From positions 62,001 through 126,000 of the forward strand of contig NZ_BMTD01000001.1 in assembly GCF_014649495.1 (NCBI RefSeq): a DNA stretch of 64,000 nucleotides, read 5' to 3'. The notes under the pieces are model-generated. The model ran no database searches. It saw nothing but the letters and a program-made list of their open reading frames with translations, and had not been told where the DNA came from. Shown in pieces: positions 10,253 through 17,537 of the stretch; positions within the stretch are counted from its first letter, which is position 1; every line of letters starts with the position of its first letter. This DNA is from Streptomyces filipinensis (GTDB taxonomy: Bacteria > Actinomycetota > Actinomycetes > Streptomycetales > Streptomycetaceae). Made by a program: the position numbers and the translations under genes.

Positions 10253-11629
10253 ATGACAGCTCCAGCCCCAGCCCCAACCCGTCGCAGTGGCCGCTGGATC
10301 GAACGCTGGGACCCGGAGGACGAGGGGTTCTGGAAGGCGGGCGGGGAGCGGACCGCCAACCGGAACCTCTGGTTCTCGGTGCTCTCCGAGCACATCGGCT
10401 TCTCGATCTGGACCATGTGGTCCGTCCTGGTCCTCTTCATGGGCCCGGAGTACGGCCTCACCCCCGCCGACAAGTTCCTGCTGACCTCGGTGGTCACGCT
10501 CGTCGGCGCAGTCGTCCGCGTGCCCTACACCTTCGCCGTCGCCGTCTTCGGCGGCCGCAACTGGACGGTGATCTCGGCGGGCCTGCTGCTCGTCCCGACG
10601 GTCGCCGCGTTCACCGTGATGAAGCCGGGGACGTCCTTCACCACGTTCCTCCTGGTCGGCCTCCTGGCCGGCATCGGCGGTGGCAACTTCGCCTCCTCCA
10701 TGACCAACATCAACGCCTTCTTCCCGCTGCGGAAGAAAGGCTGGGCACTGGGTCTCAACGCGGGCGGCGGCAACATCGGCGTGCCCGTCATCCAGCTCGT
10801 GGCCCTCGCGGTCATCGGCGCGAGCGGTGGGCCGCGCGTGCTGCTCGGCATCTACATCCCGCTGATCGTCGTGGCCGCCGTGTGCGCCGCCTCCTTCATG
10901 GACAACCTGGCGACGGTGAAGAACGACACCGGCGCGGCCAAGGACGCCGCCCGGGACGCCCACACCTGGATCATGTCCTTCCTCTACGTCGGCACCTTCG
11001 GCTCCTTCATCGGCTACAGCTTCGCCTTCGGCCAGGTCCTGACGATCCAGTTCGGCCGCACCCCGCTCCAGGCGGCCTACCTCACCTTCATCGGCCCGCT
11101 GCTCGGCTCCCTGATCCGCCCCCTCGGCGGCCGGCTCGCCGACCGGTACGGCGGCGCCCGCATCACCCTGTGGAACTACGTCGGCATGGCCGCCGCGACG
11201 GCTGTCCTGATCGTCGCGAGCACCCAGAAGTCACTGCCGGTGTTCGTGTCCGTCTTCGTCGTCCTGTTCGTGCTCAGCGGCCTCGGCAACGGCTCGACGT
11301 ACAAGATGATCCCGGGAATCTTCCAGAACAAGGCCCTGGCCAAGGGCCTGACCGGGGAAGCGGCCGTGGCCCACGGCCGTCGGCTGTCCGGTGCCTCCAT
11401 GGGCCTGATCGGCGCGGTCGGCGCGCTCGGCGGCGTCGGCATCAACCTCGCCTTCCGCCAGTCCTTCCTGTCCTACGGCACCGGCACCGGAGCGTTCGTG
11501 GCCTTCCTCGCCTTCTACGCCCTCTGCTTCACGGTGACGTGGGCCGTATACCTTCGCCGCCCGGCGGGGCAGGCTGTGACAGTGGCGGCTTCGGAGACGA
11601 AGACGCAGCTCAGCTACGCGGAAGTCTGA
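10253..11629 (+). CDS. narK: Nitrate/nitrite transporter NarK
   Basis: An MFS nitrate/nitrite porter of 458 residues. The nitrate-porter signature is visible as GGGNFASSMTNINAFFP, followed by a second Gly-rich signature LGLNAGGGNIGVPVIQL. GGAGG at 10244-10248 precedes overlapping GTG 10250 and ATG 10253; spacing favours the ATG. The next gene is the nitrogen regulator nnaR, so uptake for assimilation is likely. Upstream at about 10156-10183 the elements GTCAC and GAAAC occur on one strand; they resemble halves of a GlnR box but the spacing does not fit well. Confidence 0.92.
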   Translation: MTAPAPAPTRRSGRWIERWDPEDEGFWKAGGERTANRNLWFSVLSEHIGFSIWTMWSVLVLFMGPEYGLTPADKFLLTSVVTLVGAVVRVPYTFAVAVFGGRNWTVISAGLLLVPTVAAFTVMKPGTSFTTFLLVGLLAGIGGGNFASSMTNINAFFPLRKKGWALGLNAGGGNIGVPVIQLVALAVIGASGGPRVLLGIYIPLIVVAAVCAASFMDNLATVKNDTGAAKDAARDAHTWIMSFLYVGTFGSFIGYSFAFGQVLTIQFGRTPLQAAYLTFIGPLLGSLIRPLGGRLADRYGGARITLWNYVGMAAATAVLIVASTQKSLPVFVSVFVVLFVLSGLGNGSTYKMIPGIFQNKALAKGLTGEAAVAHGRRLSGASMGLIGAVGALGGVGINLAFRQSFLSYGTGTGAFVAFLAFYALCFTVTWAVYLRRPAGQAVTVAASETKTQLSYAEV

Positions 11630-11649
11630 CGTAACACCGGTGACATCAA

Positions 11650-11692
11650 GCCGAACCGAGCCTGTCACGCGCCGTTGACAGGCTCGTTCGGC
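11650..11692 (+). terminator. Hairpin between narK and nnaR
   Basis: A stem of 17 bp with one bulged C (11650-11667 with 11676-11692) and an 8-base loop. No clear T-run. It probably separates or attenuates transcription between the two nitrogen genes. Confidence 0.6.
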
Positions 11693-11715
11693 GTGCCGGT
11701 CAGCTAGGAGAGCCC

Positions 11716-12876
11716 ATGTACGACGAAGAGCAGCAACCCGGAGCCCCTGAGCACGGTCCGCTCGCGGGATTCACCGTGGGCGTCACCGCCGCGCGCCGGG
11801 CCGACGAGCTGGGCGCCCTGCTCCAGCGGCGCGGTGCCGCCGTCCTGCACGCCCCCGCGCTGCGCATCGTGCCGCTCGCCGACGACAGCGAACTCCTCGC
11901 CGCCACCAAGGAGATCATCGACCAGGTGCCGGACGTGGTCGTGGCCACCACGGCGATCGGCTTCCGGGGCTGGATCGAGGCCGCCGACGGCTGGGGGCTC
12001 GGCGAGCACCTGCTCGGGCGGCTGCGCGGCGCGGAGCTGCTGGCCCGGGGCCCCAAGGTCAAGGGGGCGATCCGGGCGGCCGGCCTGACGGAGGAGTGGT
12101 CGCCCTCCTCGGAGTCCCTGGCGGAGGTGCTGGACCGGCTCCTGCAGGAGGGTGTCGACGGTCGCCGTGTCGCCGTCCAGCTGCACGGTGAGCCGCTCCC
12201 GGGATTCGTCGAGTCCCTGCGGGCCGGCGGGGCGGAGGTCGTCCCGGTGCCGGTGTACCGCTGGATGCCCCCGGAGGACATCACCCCGCTGGACCGCCTC
12301 CTGGACGCGACCGTCAACCGGGCCCTGGACGCCCTCAGCTTCACCAGCGCCCCGGCCGCCGCGTCCTTGCTGACCCGCGCCGAGGACCGGGGCCTCCTGC
12401 CCGAGCTGCTGTCGGCCCTGGCCCACGACGTCCTGCCGGCCTGCGTGGGCCCGGTGACCGCGATCCCCCTGCAGGCGCACGGCGTGGACACGGTCCAGCC
12501 GGAGCGCTTCCGCCTGGGCCCCCTCGTCCAGCTCCTCTGCCAGGAACTCCCGGGCCGCGCCCGCGCCCTGCCGGTCGCCGGCCACCGGGTGGAGATCCGC
12601 GGCCACGCGGTCCTCGTCGACGGCGCCCTGAAGCCGGTCCCGCCGGCGGGCATGGCGTTGCTGCGGGCGCTGTCCAGGCGGCCGGGCTGGGTCGTCCCCC
12701 GGGCGGACCTCCTGCGCGCGCTGCCGGGCGCGGGCCGTGACGAACACGCGGTGGAGACGGCGATGGCCCGCCTGCGCACGGCCCTCGGCGCACCGAAGCT
12801 GATCCAGACGGTGGTCAAGCGGGGCTACCGGCTGGCCCTGGACCCGGCGAGCGACGCGAAGTACGCGGACGCGTAG
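11716..12876 (+). CDS. nnaR: NnaR-type nitrate/nitrite assimilation regulator (HemD-like domain plus winged helix)
   Basis: A 386-residue fusion. Residues about 16-265 resemble uroporphyrinogen-III synthase (VGVTAARRADELGALLQRRGA; LSFTSAPAAASLL), and residues about 290-378 form an OmpR/PhoB-type winged helix ending IQTVVKRGYRLAL. Proteins of this architecture next to narK are the NnaR regulators known in mycobacteria and Streptomyces, which cooperate with GlnR to activate nitrate and nitrite assimilation genes. The HemD-like part is thought to sense rather than catalyse. A real hemD is not expected here because no other haem genes are near. ATG 11716 follows AGGAGAG. Confidence 0.88.
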   Translation: MYDEEQQPGAPEHGPLAGFTVGVTAARRADELGALLQRRGAAVLHAPALRIVPLADDSELLAATKEIIDQVPDVVVATTAIGFRGWIEAADGWGLGEHLLGRLRGAELLARGPKVKGAIRAAGLTEEWSPSSESLAEVLDRLLQEGVDGRRVAVQLHGEPLPGFVESLRAGGAEVVPVPVYRWMPPEDITPLDRLLDATVNRALDALSFTSAPAAASLLTRAEDRGLLPELLSALAHDVLPACVGPVTAIPLQAHGVDTVQPERFRLGPLVQLLCQELPGRARALPVAGHRVEIRGHAVLVDGALKPVPPAGMALLRALSRRPGWVVPRADLLRALPGAGRDEHAVETAMARLRTALGAPKLIQTVVKRGYRLALDPASDAKYADA

Positions 12877-12948
12877 CGGTCGGCGAAGGCCGGCCCAGGC
12901 GTCCGCGTACACCCGCGCGAGGCGACGCGGCGGCGACGCGCCGGACGG

Positions 12949-14409
12949 TCAGCCGGTGAACACGCCGAACTCGTTCCCGGCCCACGCGAGCTGGGAGTCG
13001 ACCGGAGGCTTCACCACGCGGGTGGGCGTGCTCCCGGCGACCTTGCCGTCCTTCGTCCCGACCGACCACACCTCCGGCGTGTCCGCCTGGACCGGCAAGG
13101 TGATCTCGGGTTGCCTGTCCCCGTTCAGGTCGGTGATCCTGAGCAGGTGGGGGATGCGGTAGACGCCGGCCGGGCGGGGCAGGCCGGCCGCGTTGTAGCC
13201 GTAGAACGCGGCACCCGTGCCGGTCACCCCCTTGGCCGAGCCCCTGAGCACGTACATGCCGCCCCCGCTGATGGAGCAGTGTTCGCAGGTGGGGTGTCGC
13301 TCGCCGGGGGCGCCGACGACCAGATCGGCGTAGCCGTCCCGGTCGAGGTCGCCCGCGGCGATGTCGGCGCCGAAGTTGTCCCCCGCCTCCACGCCGCCCG
13401 GGATGCCGGTGCTGTCCTCGGTGAACACCTTGGTGCTGCGGTTCTCGTCCACGCCGCCGGAGGCGCCGTAGCTGATCTGGATCCGGCCCGCGCGGCGCTC
13501 GGCACCCGTTTCGTACGCCGGGTCGCCCACCGCGATGTCGCCGTACCCGTCCTTGTCGAAGTCCGCGATCGCGACGCTCTCGCCGCCCGGGACGGTGGCC
13601 GCGGTCCGGCGCAGCCCGGACGCGCCGCCGAGCAGCACCCGGCCCCGCCTGCGGTTCTCGCCGAGCACCACGAGGTCGTCGGTGGTGCCCTTGTTGATCC
13701 GGCCCACGGCCAGCCGCTTCTGGGCGTCGCGGTAGAGGAACGAGGCGCCCACGTCCACCGGCTGGACGGAGGCGGGCGAGCCGTCCGCCTTGAAGGGGCC
13801 CCGGAACAGGCGGATCGACGTGGAGTAGCCGACGATCAGGTCGGTCTTCCCGTCTCCGGTGAAGTCGCCGGCCTTCAGTACCGCGCCGAACCCGGGCGCC
13901 GTGTCGCCGCCGGGCATCCGGGTGCCGCCCTTGAGGCCGGTGGGGCCGCCCCAGAGCAGGGTGACCTCGTCGACGTTCTGGGACTGCGAGGCGACCGCGA
14001 GGTCCGCGTAGCCGTCGCCGTTGAAGTCGCCGTCGGCGAGCGTCCGGCCGAACCGGTGGTCCTGCCCCGCGTCGCCCGGCACGCCCGGGCTGTTCTGGGT
14101 GACGGCCTTCAGGCCGGTCTTCTGGGCGCCGTACTTCGAGCCGTACGAGACGGTGACGTAACCCGCGTTCAGGGCCTTGGCGGGGTTCCCGTCCGGGCCG
14201 GAGACGTTCACCGCGCCGTCCGGGGCGCCGATCGCGAGGTCGTGGTACCCGTCACCGTTGAAGTCGTCGGCGTACCGGGTGGGCGCGGGACCCGTGGTGG
14301 TGGCGGCCCGGGCCGGGATGCCGGTGGAGACCAGCAGGCCCCCGGTGAGAGCCGTGATCGTCGTGGCCGCGGCGGCGATCACGACGGCGTGACGGAGGTG
14401 GCTGCGCAC
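12949..14409 (-). CDS. Secreted FG-GAP/VCBS repeat protein (integrin-alpha-like beta propeller)
   Basis: A 486-residue exported protein. A signal peptide (RSHLRHAVVIAAAATTITALTGGLL, read in pieces) is followed by at least six FG-GAP blades with calcium-binding loops such as DFNGDGYHDLAIGAP, DFNGDGYADLAVAS, DFTGDGKTDLIVG, DFDKDGYGDIAVGD and DLDRDGYADLVVGAP. An ATG at 14424 lies in frame, but GGGGGA just after it points to GTG 14409 as the start. The role is unknown; such propellers usually mediate binding. Monocistronic. A second, unrelated-length FG-GAP protein is encoded at 33975-36143. Confidence 0.85.
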   Translation of the reverse strand: MRSHLRHAVVIAAAATTITALTGGLLVSTGIPARAATTTGPAPTRYADDFNGDGYHDLAIGAPDGAVNVSGPDGNPAKALNAGYVTVSYGSKYGAQKTGLKAVTQNSPGVPGDAGQDHRFGRTLADGDFNGDGYADLAVASQSQNVDEVTLLWGGPTGLKGGTRMPGGDTAPGFGAVLKAGDFTGDGKTDLIVGYSTSIRLFRGPFKADGSPASVQPVDVGASFLYRDAQKRLAVGRINKGTTDDLVVLGENRRRGRVLLGGASGLRRTAATVPGGESVAIADFDKDGYGDIAVGDPAYETGAERRAGRIQISYGASGGVDENRSTKVFTEDSTGIPGGVEAGDNFGADIAAGDLDRDGYADLVVGAPGERHPTCEHCSISGGGMYVLRGSAKGVTGTGAAFYGYNAAGLPRPAGVYRIPHLLRITDLNGDRQPEITLPVQADTPEVWSVGTKDGKVAGSTPTRVVKPPVDSQLAWAGNEFGVFTG

Positions 14410-14533
14410 GTCCGTTCCCCCCATGTGAGAACTCGGTTGGTTGCACCCTCAAGACCCCTGACGGATCAGAACGGTTGTGCGGATCTTTGTGTCCGCCCGG
14501 CAAGGGTCGCGCGCGTGGTCACCGGGGCCCCGG

Positions 14534-15055
14534 CTACGCGGAGCGGCCAGGACGGCCGTGCAGCGTCAGTGCACGGGCCAGGAGGCCCAGCGCCAGCGTC
14601 GAGCCCAGCGCCCGCACCACGTTCCACGCCACCCAGGGGCCCTCGAAGCGCGCGCGCAGAGCGGAGGGGGCGCCGTTCGCCGCAAGGGCGTTGTTCAGCG
14701 GGATGTTGAACGCCATCGTGACGAGGAAGACCAGGGCGTACGACAGCAGGGCCGCCTGGACCCAGCGGGCGCGGGGGGTCCGGCGCAGTTGCCACGCCGA
14801 CCATCCCGTCAGCAGCGGTGCCCCCATGAAGCTCAGGAAGAACACCGGGTTCTGGATGACGGTGTTGATGTTCCGCATGACCTCGACGTACGTCCGGTCG
14901 TCGCTGCGGGCCAGGGCCGGCATCACCGCGCAGGCGAAGATGTAGAAGACCCCGGCGCTCAGGCCCGTGGTGATCGTGGCCGCGATCAGCACGGTGGTGC
15001 CCGTCGGTGCCGTCCTCGCCGTCGTCGTCGTGCGTGTGTGCGTCGTGTGCGTCAT
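14534..15055 (-). CDS. DUF1772 (anthrone oxygenase-like) membrane protein
   Basis: A 173-residue integral membrane protein with four predicted helices, starting with a Thr-rich N-terminus (MTHTTHTRTTTT). The pattern GVFYIFACAVMPAL...FM....NIPLNNALA is typical of DUF1772, a family that includes anthrone oxygenases but is mostly uncharacterised. ATG 15055 follows GGAG; a much longer frame exists upstream but it runs through the divergent gene and is not coding. It is divergent from a CGNR-type gene with a gap of 163 bp and may be regulated by it. Confidence 0.8.
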   Translation of the reverse strand: MTHTTHTRTTTTARTAPTGTTVLIAATITTGLSAGVFYIFACAVMPALARSDDRTYVEVMRNINTVIQNPVFFLSFMGAPLLTGWSAWQLRRTPRARWVQAALLSYALVFLVTMAFNIPLNNALAANGAPSALRARFEGPWVAWNVVRALGSTLALGLLARALTLHGRPGRSA

Positions 15056-15218
15056 GTCTCCAGCCAACCGGGGCACACCGCTCCCGGACATGGCCGAGGC
15101 GCGCGGTTGCATGCGTGTGCGTCCAGGCCGGCGCGGTACGAGGGGTTCCGGCCGGGGCCCCGGGCAGGCACTGTGAAGAGGAGAGCCCCTCGCTTCCTGC
15201 CTAGGCGGTGACAGGCAC

Positions 15219-15812
15219 ATGGCACTGGGTACGGCCACGCCCGCGTACGAGCTGCGGTTCGACGCCGGACGGATCTGTCTCGACCTGCTCGCGACCACGC
15301 ATCCGGCCGAACGGCTCGACGGCGTCGAGGCGTTGCGCGCGTGGATCGACGGGGCCGGCCTGGTGCCGCGGGGCACGGCGCTCGGGCACGCCGACACCTC
15401 CTGGCTCGTGGGGTTCCGGGAACTGCGCTCCCACATCGGCCAGTTGGTGCGCGGCCCCCGGGTGCCGGACACGTCCTCGTACGCGCGGGCGCTCGGGCGG
15501 GTCAACGAGGCCGCCCGAGCCGCGCCGCCGCCCCTGCGCGCCGTGCGCGGCGAAGGCGGCGCCCTGGTCCGCGAGCTGGTGGAACCGCCCGGCTGCGCGG
15601 GGCTGCTCGCGCTCCTCGCGCGGGACACCGTGGAGTTGCTCACCGACCCCCTGGCGCGGGCGGCCGTGCGGGAGTGCGAGGGTGACAACTGCCCCCTCGT
15701 GTACCTGGACACCTCCCGGGGGCGGCGCCGGCGGTGGTGCTCCAGCGAGGTCTGCGGGAACCGGGAGCGGGTGGCCCGGCACCGGCGGCGGGCCGCGCTG
15801 GCGCGCGCCTGA
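15219..15812 (+). CDS. CGNR zinc-finger (ABATE-domain) protein, putative regulator
   Basis: A 197-residue protein with an N-terminal ABATE-like domain (LRFDAGRICLDLLATTH) and a C-terminal CGNR zinc finger CEGDNCPLVYLDTS...RRWCSSEVCGNRERVARHR, giving two pairs of Cys and a basic tail. Such proteins are thought to bind nucleic acid and are often stress-related regulators; their targets are not known. Divergent from the DUF1772 gene. Confidence 0.85.
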   Translation: MALGTATPAYELRFDAGRICLDLLATTHPAERLDGVEALRAWIDGAGLVPRGTALGHADTSWLVGFRELRSHIGQLVRGPRVPDTSSYARALGRVNEAARAAPPPLRAVRGEGGALVRELVEPPGCAGLLALLARDTVELLTDPLARAAVRECEGDNCPLVYLDTSRGRRRRWCSSEVCGNRERVARHRRRAALARA

Positions 15813-16065
15813 GGGGCTTGGGAGTCGCCGAGCGCGGAGTGATTTCCGTAACACCAGGTTTCGTTGCTGTCTACACGGGTATTTCCCGGCACCTCCGGCG
15901 ATGTGTCGGAAATGTAAAGATCACACGGTGGGAATGTGCGCGCATGTCCCGCTCGTCACGTCACCCCGAAGAAAACTGTCACCTGCGTTTGAACACCTCA
16001 GCGCTCCCTTCCGTACGGGTGGGCGAGCGACCGACTGGGGGAACCCCCGGACACCGGAGGTGGGC

Positions 16066-16644
16066 GTGCGCAAGGATGCGGCCGTGGCCAATGAACGTGG
16101 ATCGAGGGCCCGACATCGCATGTCCTCACAGCCCTCGGAACCAGATGAGGAGCTGATGCGTGCGCTGTACCGCGAGCACGCCGGACCTCTGCTCGCGTAT
16201 GTCCTTCGGCTGGTCGCCGGTGACCGCCAGCGCGCCGAGGACGTCGTACAGGAAACGCTCATCCGTGCCTGGAAGAACGCCGGTCAGCTCAATCGGGCGA
16301 CCGGTTCGGTACGCCCCTGGCTGGTGACGGTCGCACGCCGCATCGTCATCGACGGCCACCGCAGCCGGCAGGCCCGGCCGCAGGAGGTCGATCCGTCGCC
16401 GCTGGAGGTCATCCCCGCGGAGGACGAGATCGACAAGGCGCTGTGGCTGATGACGCTGTCGGACGCGCTCGACGACCTGACCCCGGCCCACCGGGAGGTC
16501 CTCGTCGAGACGTACTTCAAGGGGCGTACGGTCAATGAGGCGGCCGAGACGCTGGGTATCCCCAGCGGCACGGTGCGCTCTCGGGTGTTCTACGCCCTGC
16601 GGTCGATGAAGCTGGCACTGGAGGAGCGGGGGGTGACGGCGTGA
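16066..16644 (+). CDS. sigU: ECF RNA polymerase sigma factor (SigU-like)
   Basis: A 192-residue extracytoplasmic-function sigma factor. Region 2 is LYREHAGPLLAYVLRLVAGDRQRAEDVVQETLIRAWKN and region 4 is LTPAHREVLVETYFKGRTVNEAAETLGIPSGTVRSRVFYALRSMK (both read in parts). GGAGG at 16056-16060 lies 5 bases before GTG 16066, favouring this start over ATG 16120, which has no ribosome-binding site. The stop overlaps the start of the anti-sigma gene by 4 bases, so the two are translationally coupled. From memory, position between nnaR and helD corresponds to sigU of S. coelicolor, linked to secretion and differentiation; the specific name is less sure than the family. Confidence 0.92.
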   Translation: MRKDAAVANERGSRARHRMSSQPSEPDEELMRALYREHAGPLLAYVLRLVAGDRQRAEDVVQETLIRAWKNAGQLNRATGSVRPWLVTVARRIVIDGHRSRQARPQEVDPSPLEVIPAEDEIDKALWLMTLSDALDDLTPAHREVLVETYFKGRTVNEAAETLGIPSGTVRSRVFYALRSMKLALEERGVTA

Positions 16645-17477
16645 TGAGCAGTGGTTACGGGGGGATGCAGGGATTCGGTGCAGGTGGTCCGGGTATGTCT
16701 GGGCCTATGAGCCCCCAATCGGGATCTTCGGTGCCGAGTGAGCACGAGACCGTCGGCGCCTACGCCCTCGGGATCCTCGACGACGCCGAGGCGACCGCTT
16801 TCGAAGCGCACCTCGCCGGCTGCGAGTGGTGCGCCCAGCAGCTGGACGAGCTGGCCGGGATGGAGCCGATGCTGGCCGCACTCGCGGACCTGCCGGGCTC
16901 CGGCAGCACTCCCGCGATCGGCGACTCGCTGTCCGCCAAGCCCAGTCCGCGACTGGTGGAGAAGCTGGTCGACGAGGTCGCCGAGAAGCGCGCCCAGAAG
17001 CGCAGGCGCAGCTTCTACATGATCGCGGCCGCGGCTGCCCTGATCATCGCCGGTCCGCTGGCGGCGGTCGCCGTCAACAGCGGCTCGGGCGGGGGCGGAG
17101 ACCAGGTCGCGGCGTCCACCGCCCAGACCACGTTCTCCGCCATGCCCGACAAGAAGTCGGCCACGGACCCGTCGTCCCAGGTCAGCGCGACCGTCGGCAT
17201 GGCGCAGAAGGACTGGGGTACCCAGGCGGTCCTGGAACTGAAGAACGTCAAGGGCCCCCTGAAGTGCTCGCTCGTGCTCGTCGCGAAGAACGGCCAGCGG
17301 GTGACGATGTCCTCCTGGTCCGTGCCGAACTGGGGCTACGGCATCCCGGACGGGACGACCCCGGAGTCCAAGAAACCGCTCTACATCGGCGGAGCGGCGG
17401 CCTTCAAGCCCAACGAGATCGACCACTTCGAGGTGGTCACCTTCGAGGGCAAGAAGCTGGTGCAAGTAGACGCGTAG
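16641..17477 (+). CDS. rsuA: Membrane zinc-binding anti-sigma factor (RsuA-like)
   Basis: A 278-residue anti-sigma factor that should hold the adjacent sigma factor inactive at the membrane. A Gly/Met-rich N-terminus is followed by a ZAS domain with the Hx3CxxC motif HLAGCEWC, a transmembrane helix (FYMIAAAAALIIAGPLAAVAV) and an extracytoplasmic domain of about 150 residues resembling anti-sigma-K C-terminal domains. GTG 16641 and ATG 16644 are adjacent possible starts; the first overlaps the sigU stop. Release of the sigma factor by zinc loss or proteolysis is inferred from the family. Confidence 0.9.
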   Translation: MMSSGYGGMQGFGAGGPGMSGPMSPQSGSSVPSEHETVGAYALGILDDAEATAFEAHLAGCEWCAQQLDELAGMEPMLAALADLPGSGSTPAIGDSLSAKPSPRLVEKLVDEVAEKRAQKRRRSFYMIAAAAALIIAGPLAAVAVNSGSGGGGDQVAASTAQTTFSAMPDKKSATDPSSQVSATVGMAQKDWGTQAVLELKNVKGPLKCSLVLVAKNGQRVTMSSWSVPNWGYGIPDGTTPESKKPLYIGGAAAFKPNEIDHFEVVTFEGKKLVQVDA

Positions 17478-17537
17478 CTTCCACGGGTCCCCTTCGCGTA
17501 CGGTTGACGGCTGCCCAGCACGTCAGAAGGGGGCCCG

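Noticed and set aside
11716..12876. Annotation as uroporphyrinogen-III synthase (hemD)
   Set aside because: The C-terminal winged helix and the narK neighbour point to NnaR; no other haem gene is near.
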